Positions 57,105 through 64,000 of a DNA stretch of 64,000 bases are shown piece after piece. The DNA comes from Bifidobacterium stellenboschense (GTDB lineage Bacteria > Actinomycetota > Actinomycetes > Actinomycetales > Bifidobacteriaceae). Position 1 is the stretch's first letter, and the number at the start of each line of letters is the position of its first letter. The notes beneath the pieces were generated by a model. It did no database searches, was not told the origin of the DNA, and was given only the letters and a program-made list of their open reading frames with translations. The DNA lies in assembly GCF_000741785.1 (NCBI RefSeq), contig NZ_JGZP01000012.1, positions 248,001 to 312,000 of the forward strand. The letters run 5' to 3'. A program made the position numbers and the translations under genes.

Positions 57105-57689
57105 ATGAGTGTCGTCATGGCCGACCCTACAATCGACATCCTCGCCCGAGACAGAGGCGGCGAGCCCGTCGACCCCGCCGAACCGGGGTATGCCGTCATC
57201 GGTGCGACCATCACGGAGACGAAGCGGCTGTGCGTGGAACTCAATACGGGCGGCTATCACGAGCCGGGCGAGGTCCATGCGATGTTCGAGCGGATCGTGG
57301 GGCATCCGGTTGACCCGTCGTTCCGTCTTAATCCGCCGTTCTACACGGATTTCGGCCGGAACATCGAGGTCGGCAGGGACGTGTTCGTCAATTGGGGGTG
57401 CACGCTGGTGGATCGCGGCGGCATCTCGATTGGGGATGGTTCGTTCCTGGGGCCGAACGTGCAGCTCATCACCATCAACCACATGCGCGATCCGCTGCGG
57501 CGGGCGACGACCGTCTCGAAGCCGATCCGTATCGGCGCGCACGTGTGGATCGGCGCGGGCGCAATCGTGCTGCAGGATGTGACGATCGGCGACGGCGCGA
57601 TCGTCGGGGCCGGGGCGGTCGTCACGCATGACGTGCCGGCGGGTGCGATCGTCGCCGGGGTACCTGCCAAGATCATCGGCCACGTGTGA
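57105..57689 (+). CDS. sugar O-acetyltransferase (hexapeptide repeat, maltose/galactoside type)
   Basis: A 194-residue left-handed beta-helix enzyme. An N-terminal helical region ([17 protein letters not shown]) precedes hexapeptide repeats; the catalytic His is in [13 protein letters not shown] and the acetyl-CoA region in [19 protein letters not shown]. The closest types are maltose and galactoside acetyltransferases. It carries GGAAAGGA upstream and is followed by the aldo/keto reductase on the same strand. Confidence 0.88.
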   Translation: MSVVMADPTIDILARDRGGEPVDPAEPGYAVIGATITETKRLCVELNTGGYHEPGEVHAMFERIVGHPVDPSFRLNPPFYTDFGRNIEVGRDVFVNWGCTLVDRGGISIGDGSFLGPNVQLITINHMRDPLRRATTVSKPIRIGAHVWIGAGAIVLQDVTIGDGAIVGAGAVVTHDVPAGAIVAGVPAKIIGHV

Positions 57690-57705
57690 CGTTCCGGTGC
57701 CGTGA

Positions 57706-58857
<1,152 letters not shown>

Positions 58858-58911
58858 CGAGCAGCAAAGCGGCCTGCGATCCGGTTGACCGACACAGATA
58901 CATGTGCAGAA

Positions 58912-58928
58912 ACTACTCACATAGTAGT
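58912..58928. promoter_or_regulatory. possible HipB operator
   Basis: ACTACT and AGTAGT are inverted around five bases, 35 bases before the hipB start, in a locally AT-rich stretch. HipB antitoxins bind similar palindromes. Confidence 0.45.
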
Positions 58929-58962
58929 AAATATGGCATTGTTTAACGAATATTACTAATAT

Positions 58963-59268
58963 ATGAGTATGTTTGATTTGTTGGATGAGCCCATGCCGGG
59001 CGACGTGATGGCCGGTGTCGCCGATCGTATGGTCAAACGGCGCAAGGAGCACGGCATGACGCAGTCCGCATTGGCGGAGAAGTCCGGCGTGAGCTTGGGA
59101 TCAATCAGGAGGTTCGAGCAATCGCATGAGATCTCCTTCGGCTCGCTGGTGAACATCGCCTTCGCACTGCGTTGCGAACGGGATTTCGACGCGTTGTTCG
59201 CACAGCCGTACTATGCGACCATCGACGATGTCACCGCAGCCGCACGACGGAACGGAGGCCGCGCATGA
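58963..59268 (+). CDS. hipB: HipB family antitoxin (XRE HTH)
   Basis: A 101-residue HTH protein (MVKRRKEHGMTQSALAEKS, then GVSLGSIRRFEQSHEI). Its place before a HipA-type gene, with a four-base overlap, identifies it as HipB. The upstream region is AT-rich with TATTAC ending seven bases before the ATG, so it may be translated from a leaderless message. It probably represses its own operon. Confidence 0.8.
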   Translation: MSMFDLLDEPMPGDVMAGVADRMVKRRKEHGMTQSALAEKSGVSLGSIRRFEQSHEISFGSLVNIAFALRCERDFDALFAQPYYATIDDVTAAARRNGGRA

Positions 59269-59711
59269 CCAACCCATTGCCGGATCTTGACCGGATTCGA
59301 GTCACATATGTCGGGGAATCGGTCGGTACGCTCACCATGTCCCCGAACCGCACCCTGGCATTCGCCTACGATTGGACGTGGCTGACGCACGGATTCTCCA
59401 TCAGCCCGTTGAGTCTGCCGTTGCAGGAAGGTATGTTCATCGGCAACCGTGACGACCACGCGAAGAACTTCTCCTACCTGTACGACCGGGAGCACGCCGT
59501 CTGGCGGCTCTCCCCCGCCTACGATCTGACCGAGAACCCCGGCATCAACGGCGAGCACACCACGGCGGTCAACGGCAAGGGGCGGGGCATCACGCTCGCC
59601 GACCTGGCAGGCATCGGCGTCAAGGCCGGCATCCCGCGCGCCCGCTGCCTGTCCATCGCCAAGGACATGCGGGAGTGCGTCGCCGACGCCGGCTTCACCG
59701 TGCGCGCCTGA
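59265..59711 (+). pseudogene. hipA: internally deleted HipA toxin (mini-HipA)
   Basis: Only 148 residues, against about 400 for HipA kinases. The N-terminal subdomain (RIRVTYVGESVGTLTMSP to SISPLSLPLQEG) runs directly into the catalytic end (FIGNRDDHAKNFSYL and LSPAYDLT). The ATP-binding part between them, some 200 or more residues, is absent, but the frame is kept and no stop has arisen. The catalytic-loop Asp (RDDH) and the metal Asp (AYDLT) remain. Kinase activity is unlikely; a regulatory role in place of the toxin is possible. Confidence 0.75.
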
Positions 59712-59717
59712 TCAGAT

Positions 59718-60197
59718 TCACAAGGCGAGACCGTCGACCCACTTGGCGAGCTTGGCCTCGCTTTCGGAGGCGGCGACGCGGCGTCCCGGCACCCAACGGG
59801 CGGCGGGCGCGGAGTCGTGCAATTGCACGCCGTCGGCGCCTCGCGTGCTGGAACCGGACGTGGCGAACGTCACGATGGTTCTGCCTGCCCAATCCTCGCT
59901 TTCGAGGAACGTGCGCACCACGCGCGGCGCGGTCTCCCACCACAGCGGGTAGCCGACGAACACCACGTCGTAGCCGCTGACGTCGATCGGTCCGGCGAGC
60001 GCCGGGCGTATGTCGCGGTGCGTGTGCTCCACGCTGGAACGGCTGGACGCGTCGCGCCAGTCGATGTCGGCGGCCGTGTACGGCTGTGCCGGTCGAATCT
60101 CCTTCAGGTCCGCGCCGATGGCGTGCGCGAGGCGTTCGGCCACGCCGCGCGTGGTGCCGGTGGCGGAGAAATAGGTGACGAGCATACGCTTGCTCAT
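59718..60197 (-). CDS. flavodoxin family protein
   Basis: A 159-residue flavodoxin. The FMN phosphate loop is YFSATGTTRGVAERLA at the N-terminus, and further FMN contacts are in VGYPLWWETAP and FATSGSSTRGADG. It is of the short-chain type that carries electrons or acts as an FMN-dependent reductase. It converges closely with the mini-HipA gene. Confidence 0.9.
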   Translation of the reverse strand: MSKRMLVTYFSATGTTRGVAERLAHAIGADLKEIRPAQPYTAADIDWRDASSRSSVEHTHRDIRPALAGPIDVSGYDVVFVGYPLWWETAPRVVRTFLESEDWAGRTIVTFATSGSSTRGADGVQLHDSAPAARWVPGRRVAASESEAKLAKWVDGLAL

Positions 60198-60363
60198 GAT
60201 GGTTCCTTTCCGTGAAGGTCATGGCTACGTGCCACGGGTCTTGGACCGCATGCAGCTTCTATTCCGTATTACACCGCATCCTCATCATGTCGGCCAATAG
60301 CGTCGTTCGATGTCCTGTCATGCGTCACGGGCATGGGGTTCGCGCTCCCGGCCGGCCTATACG

Positions 60364-60864
60364 ATGGCGCGTATGCAGTTGACGGTGAAACGGTTCGAGG
60401 AATTGAGCGCGGCGGAACTCTACGAGATCTACCGCGTGCGCGTGGCGGTGTTCGTGGTGGAGCAGCGGTGCGCCTATCAGGAGGTGGATGAGGCGGACCG
60501 GCGCTGCTGGCATGTGTTCCTGCATGATGAGGACGGTATCGCTGCCTATTGCCGCGTGATCGATCCGGGCATCACATTCCCGGAGGTCTCGATCGGCCGC
60601 GTGCTGGCGACGCGGCGCCATCAGGGACTCGGTACGCGTATCGTGCGCGAGGGACTTCGGATGGCGCGGGAGCGCATGCATGCGGACGCCGTGCATATCG
60701 AGGCGCAGACGTACGCGCGTGGATTGTATGAGCAGCTCGGGTTCACGCAGGTCTCGGACGAGTTCCTCGAGGACGGCATCCCCCATATCGGCATGATGTG
60801 GCGGGCGCGACGTCCGGTAGTGACCACGTATGACGGCGAAGCCTCTCCCCATCCTGAGGTCTAA
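60364..60864 (+). CDS. ElaA-type GNAT acetyltransferase
   Basis: A 166-residue GNAT enzyme (163 from the ATG at 60373). The first part, VKRFEELSAAELYEIYRVRV, followed by VFVVEQRCAYQEVDEAD, is the ElaA signature; the acetyl-CoA motif is RRHQGLGTRIVREGL. No ribosome site precedes either ATG. TATACG at 60358-60363 could be a -10 box for a leaderless message starting at 60373. Confidence 0.85.
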   Translation: MARMQLTVKRFEELSAAELYEIYRVRVAVFVVEQRCAYQEVDEADRRCWHVFLHDEDGIAAYCRVIDPGITFPEVSIGRVLATRRHQGLGTRIVREGLRMARERMHADAVHIEAQTYARGLYEQLGFTQVSDEFLEDGIPHIGMMWRARRPVVTTYDGEASPHPEV

Positions 60865-60920
60865 TCAGGTAGAGCAATTGGTGTGCCACATCTAGGTCAC
60901 GGCACACCGCCAGAAAGCAG

Positions 60921-61217
60921 TCAGACAGCAGCAAACTCGCGCATTAACGCGTGGCGCACAAGCGCGTCAGCCGAAACGCCACGCCGCTTCGCCACAGCAT
61001 CCAATATCGCCGACACGTCCGCACTCATTGAAAACGTTCGGCTTACTGGATCGGCCGGTGCGACATCGAACACCTGATCTGAAAACACCGGATCTGGCGC
61101 ACCGGCCGACGCATACCCGGCCAGGTAAGCGTTAATCATGCTAAGCAAGTTGTCGCCCCTGCTTTTGGCCACAGCTGCAGCCGCGGCATAAGCCGGCAGG
61201 CTTTCAACCATCGTCAT
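60921..61217 (-). CDS. ribbon-helix-helix antitoxin-like protein, no toxin found
   Basis: A 98-residue protein. Residues 1-55 are Ala-rich; residues about 60-98 (SRTFSMSADVSAILDAVAKR to ALVRHALMREFAAV) look like a ribbon-helix-helix or similar short DNA-binding domain. The ATG at 61217 has a GGAAGGTGG site. Its GC content is below the neighbours. A toxin gene is not found on either side, so it may be an orphan antitoxin or a plasmid-type regulator. The call is by pattern only. Confidence 0.45.
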   Translation of the reverse strand: MTMVESLPAYAAAAAVAKSRGDNLLSMINAYLAGYASAGAPDPVFSDQVFDVAPADPVSRTFSMSADVSAILDAVAKRRGVSADALVRHALMREFAAV

Positions 61218-61367
61218 AACACACCACCTTCCACTAGTAGTTTCCAGTGTATCCCGCATGCCTCGGAACGCACCATAGGTTCATACCCACGACACGAAGA
61301 CGCAAGCTAAAGGTAGCTGAAAGGCACGGCTCGCACGTATGATTGACGTTCGGACCAAATAGCAGGT

Positions 61368-61385
61368 CAGTGTCCGATAAGACAC
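61368..61385 (-). repeat. mirrored 18-bp element, left copy
   Basis: CAGTGTCCGATAAGACAC is the exact reverse complement of 62345-62362. It lies 151 bases upstream of the RHH-like gene, in the same orientation towards that gene as the right copy has towards the oxidoreductase gene. The inner GTGTC/GACAC forms a small palindrome. Confidence 0.7.
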
Positions 61386-61493
61386 GTCCGTATATACTGA
61401 AAGCGCCAAGGCTTTTCTATCTCTCGAACCCGTTATTGGCTCTGGGGTCTGAGAAGCCTCTGTTTCATGGTATTATCTCCCCCTGTAGACAGA

Positions 61494-61525
61494 AGCGGCC
61501 GCAAGTCGTAAGACTTACGGCCGCT
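61494..61525. terminator. terminator-like hairpin in non-coding stretch
   Basis: AGCGGCCG, C, AAGTC, loop GTAA, GACTT, A, CGGCCGCT: 13 paired bases with one C-A mismatch. No gene end is adjacent, so it may mark a lost gene or a small RNA. Confidence 0.4.
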
Positions 61526-61800
61526 CGGCTTACCCCACCATGGTTACGGAATCGTCGTGGTTTTCTGCGTGTTTTGGCGTGTGAGTGATTGCCGTCTTGG
61601 TCGCGTCTAGTCTCAGCGGTAGTTGACGCATGTCTCGGGGCATGGTTGACGCCGTGCCGTTTCGCCGGGATGGGCTTGACGAGGGGAGCATGCATGATTG
61701 TCTTCGTCGGTCGGACGATCGCATCATTCACCGTGCCCGTCCGGATTCGCGCGCGTCCCGGCGACGTTGTGCGCATCGTCCTTGTGGTTGACGGTTTCGT

Positions 61801-61930
61801 CCCCGCCGGCGGGGGCTCCCGGCGAAGCCGGGTGGGGGTGGTCCACGCGACGAGCGCATAGCCATACGACCATTGCGGCTACGCAACCACCCTCGGTCAT
61901 GCTCCGCATGACCGCTCCGCCAGCGGGAGC
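61801..61930. repeat. palindromic repeat locus 6, inverted pair
   Basis: Forward unit 61801-61841 (CCCCGCCGGCGGGGG, stem CCCGGC/GCCGGG, TGGGGGTGG) and reverse unit 61885-61930 (AACCACCCTCGGTCATG, CGCATGACC, GCTCCGCCAGCGGGAGC). The same parts appear at the other five loci. Confidence 0.7.
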
Positions 61931-61945
61931 CGGTGAGATACCGGC

Positions 61946-62098
61946 ATGCCCCAAGACCAGAGCCGTTCCAAGCCCAAGCCCACCACCAACCTCTACACGC
62001 CGACATACGAAAAGCACGTCGTCTTCGCTCTGACAGACCTCCATGCGTATCAGTGCAACACCATGCATGGGAGCGGGCTGTCTGGATTCGTCCTGTGA
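61946..62098 (+). CDS. doubtful 50-residue open frame
   Basis: It reads MPQDQSRSKPKPTTNLYT and ends GLSGFVL. A weak GGTGAGATACC precedes the ATG. The word-like TYEKHVVFALTD suggests a decayed piece of a larger protein, but no family is recognised. Confidence 0.2.
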   Translation: MPQDQSRSKPKPTTNLYTPTYEKHVVFALTDLHAYQCNTMHGSGLSGFVL

Positions 62099-62271
62099 AT
62101 TGATCTCGACCGGATGAACCGTCTGCAATGGGATTGGGAAACACTGTTCCAGTCCGGTCATGCATCCACTGACAGCATCCACTGAGAGCACACATGTCGG
62201 AAAACCACGGAAAACCCGTGAAGAAGGCCCGCAACATGCGATCGAATAGGAGAAGCACGCAATCGGTGCGA

Positions 62272-62313
62272 CGGCTGCCGTTCCGCCGCATATCAGATCG
62301 GGAACGGCAGCCG
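62272..62313. other. hairpin upstream of oxidoreductase gene
   Basis: CGGCTGCCGTTCC (62272-62284) and GGAACGGCAGCCG (62301-62313) pair perfectly around 16 bases. It lies before the right 18-bp element and could end read-through or fold in a leader. Confidence 0.4.
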
Positions 62314-62344
62314 CGGAGGTATAACCGCGATTGCCGCATCACCT

Positions 62345-62362
62345 GTGTCTTATCGGACACTG
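62345..62362 (+). repeat. mirrored 18-bp element, right copy
   Basis: GTGTCTTATCGGACACTG, 107 bases upstream of the oxidoreductase start codon. It is the exact inverse of 61368-61385; the flanks on both sides differ. Confidence 0.7.
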
Positions 62363-62469
62363 GGTTGCCAGTGGCCTCCATAACCCACAAGAACCACAGC
62401 GATGCGCGAAACCCCGGTATCATCGACAGGGAGCATCCATTCGATCATCAACCGTTGGAGGTGTCCGTC

Positions 62470-62994
62470 ATGAGGACGTTGGTCCTGGTGTTCCATCCCG
62501 ATCTCGAAGGCGCGTCGCGCGCCAACAAGGCGCTGGTCCGGGCGGCGCGCGAACTGCCCGATGATACCGTGACCGTGCGCGATGTGTATGCGCTGTACCC
62601 GGACGGCGTGATTGACGTGGCCGCCGAACAGCGGCTCGTCGAGGCGCATGACCGCATCGTGATGGAATTCCCGCTCTACTGGTATTCGGCGCCCGCCCTG
62701 CTCAAGGAGTGGGAGGACAAGGTGCTGGCGTTCGGCTGGGCGTACGGCCCCGGCGGCGAGGCGCTGGCCGGCAAGGAGATCGCGGTCGTCACCACTGCCG
62801 GCGGTCCGGAATCCGAATACGTGGAGGAGGACGGCGGTGCCACGATGCGCGAGGTGCTCTCCCCCTACCGGATGATGGCCCGCTACACGCACGCCGTGTG
62901 GAAGGAACCGTTCGTCGTCTTCGAGTCCATGGAACTGTCTGACGAGGCGTTGGTCACGACGGGCCGGAAATACCAAGCATTCCTTACCGACTGA
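62470..62994 (+). CDS. NAD(P)H oxidoreductase, flavodoxin-fold quinone reductase type
   Basis: A 174-residue flavoenzyme of the KefF/MdaB/NQO-like group. The start LVLVFHPDLEGASRANKAL is the FMN/FAD-binding segment, and FPLYWYSAPALLKEW and TTAGGPESEY are further family marks. It reduces quinones or other electron acceptors. The ATG at 62470 has a GGAGG site. An 18-bp palindromic element lies upstream and could bind its regulator. Confidence 0.88.
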   Translation: MRTLVLVFHPDLEGASRANKALVRAARELPDDTVTVRDVYALYPDGVIDVAAEQRLVEAHDRIVMEFPLYWYSAPALLKEWEDKVLAFGWAYGPGGEALAGKEIAVVTTAGGPESEYVEEDGGATMREVLSPYRMMARYTHAVWKEPFVVFESMELSDEALVTTGRKYQAFLTD

Positions 62995-63080
62995 CGATTG
63001 TTCGGAGGGCGGTGAGCCGGGTTGCCGGCTCACCGTACGTGACTGACGGCGTCCACGAACGCGACGGCCGCCGCCCCCGA

Positions 63081-64000
63081 TCACGCCGTGCCGGGCAGCT
63101 GCTTTCCGGGAACGCTTCGACGGGACAGCGCGAGCACGTACCAGGCGACGGGCAGGGTGAGCAGGCCGCCGGCGACGAACACCCACACGATCGGGATCAC
63201 GTCGGCGAGCGGCGCGAACACGAGCATGCCCAATGGCATGCCGAGCGTGGAGAGCATCGTGTCGAGACCGAAGACGCGACCGGTCATCGACTCGTCGGAC
63301 TCGGACTGCATGACCGTGCGCATCGGACCGACGCAGACGGCGGAGGCGACGCCGTTCAACACGTCGATGACCAGATAGACGAGCAGGTTCGGCGCGAGTC
63401 CGAGGCCGATGACGGTGAGACCGACCATGCCGATGCCGAGGGCGATCGCACGCATCTGGACCAGCGCGCCGTTCAGCAGCCTGGGCCCGATTGCGGACAT
63501 GAGCGCGCCGCCGAGCAGCATGCCGACGCTCAATCCCAGCTCGTTGGCGGCGAGCTTGTCCGACGCGGTCGTGAGGTTCACGAACCCGAGGTCCAGGTCC
63601 AATCCGTCGTATTCGCGGGTCATGAGCAGCAACGTCAGGTTCATCGGCGCGACCGACAGGAAGCAGGTGAACGCGTCGCCCAGTACCGCGCCCTTCAGGT
63701 ACGGGTGGCGCATCGTGTAGGCGAAGCCGGCCCTGAGGTCGGCGAACGTGCGGCGCAGCACGGCGAGCGGCAGCGGCTCCGCCGACCGGCCCGAGGTCTC
63801 GCCGCCGTCCGTTCCGGCCGTGTCCGTCGCGGTCCTGATGCCCTTCGGTGTCGCGGGCATCCTGATCAGGGCGACGAAGCCGACGCCGATGACCGCGGTC
63901 GTCACGTCGACCAGCAGAATCGACCACAGCGGCGCCACGTTGACGAGCACGGCGGCGATCGCCGGCGCCGCGATGCGGTTCGCGGAGTCGATGACGCCGA
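63081..64000 (-). CDS. MFS transporter, 5-prime part beyond the window
   Basis: At least 306 residues, cut at the right edge: the frame continues through GVIDSANRIAAPAIAA to base 64000. Many hydrophobic helices, a long charged central loop (MPATPKGIRTATD, with GGETSGRSAEP) and SANRIAAPA near the edge indicate an MFS_3-type exporter, related to the gene at 1001-2272. It ends with a basic tail RRSVPGKQLPGTA. The substrate is unknown. Confidence 0.85.
   Translation of the reverse strand, partial: GVIDSANRIAAPAIAAVLVNVAPLWSILLVDVTTAVIGVGFVALIRMPATPKGIRTATDTAGTDGGETSGRSAEPLPLAVLRRTFADLRAGFAYTMRHPYLKGAVLGDAFTCFLSVAPMNLTLLLMTREYDGLDLDLGFVNLTTASDKLAANELGLSVGMLLGGALMSAIGPRLLNGALVQMRAIALGIGMVGLTVIGLGLAPNLLVYLVIDVLNGVASAVCVGPMRTVMQSESDESMTGRVFGLDTMLSTLGMPLGMLVFAPLADVIPIVWVFVAGGLLTLPVAWYVLALSRRSVPGKQLPGTA

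Larger units (their letters stand above)
61218..62469. other. 1.25 kb region without a convincing gene
   Basis: This long stretch contains the mirrored 18-bp elements (61368-61385 and 62345-62362), a 13-bp stem (61494-61525), repeat locus 6 (61801-61930), a hairpin (62272-62313) and a weak 50-codon frame at 61946-62098. No transposase, integrase or RNA gene was recognised. Confidence 0.6.

Noticed and set aside
61368..62362. Insertion sequence bounded by 18-bp inverted repeats
   Set aside because: Length and inverted ends fit an insertion sequence, but no transposase fragment, catalytic triad or target duplication could be seen in any frame. Kept only as a mirrored element.

Overview
The window is high-GC actinobacterial chromosome and fits a Bifidobacterium. 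The diagnostic points are a fused cytidylate kinase/Der GTPase gene, the purH-DUF6350-sucDC and apt-yajC-ruvBAC-yebC-thrS arrangements, strong Shine-Dalgarno sites together with some GTG starts, and no nearby electron-transport genes. No species is assigned.

Layout. 1-6200: a HicAB toxin-antitoxin pair with a palindromic operator over its promoter, an MFS exporter and its TetR regulator sharing one operator sequence, and a uroporphyrinogen-decarboxylase-family/aldehyde dehydrogenase operon. 6200-28300: mainly housekeeping genes on the minus strand (cmk-der, rluB-like, purH, sucCD, apt, yajC, ruvABC, yebC, thrS, then tsaD-rimI-tsaB-tsaE-holA), with an aquaporin on the plus strand. A small accessory island at 22.4-24.1 kb holds two identical-looking tRNA-Asn genes, an antitoxin-like HTH gene without a toxin, a gene fragment and palindromic repeats. 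28300-30000: hexose-6-phosphate epimerase and a peroxiredoxin. 30000-36900: accessory block with three helix-turn-helix/helicase genes (a triple-HTH protein translationally coupled to a RecQ-type helicase, and a convergent single-HTH protein) and a 960-residue coiled-coil surface protein with a CAP domain. 36800-46000: GH13 hydrolase, DEAD-box helicase, SDR, AraC regulator, uracil permease, histidine phosphatase, L,D-transpeptidase. 46000-56000: transporters and their regulators (AEC, AzlCD with TetR; FtsX-type ABC exporter with a divergent TetR; DHA2 MFS with LysR). 56000-64000: PP2C-like protein, acetyltransferase, aldo/keto reductase, a HipBA locus whose HipA is internally deleted, small redox genes, a 1.25 kb non-coding stretch, and a second MFS gene cut by the window end.

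How genes work together. The Tsa proteins and RimI form a tRNA t6A/ribosomal acetylation cluster, and RuvABC is a complete branch-migration/resolvase set. Four transporter modules each sit beside a likely dedicated regulator. Several intergenic regions carry copies of one palindromic repeat family (six loci), often as convergent pairs that could act as terminators.

The most unusual items are the RecQ/triple-HTH pair, the mini-HipA, the CAP-domain coiled-coil surface protein with an upstream 11-C tract, the mirrored 18-bp element flanking 1 kb of non-coding DNA, and the dispersed hairpin repeats. All functional calls come from reading the sequence and motifs; no database search was possible.
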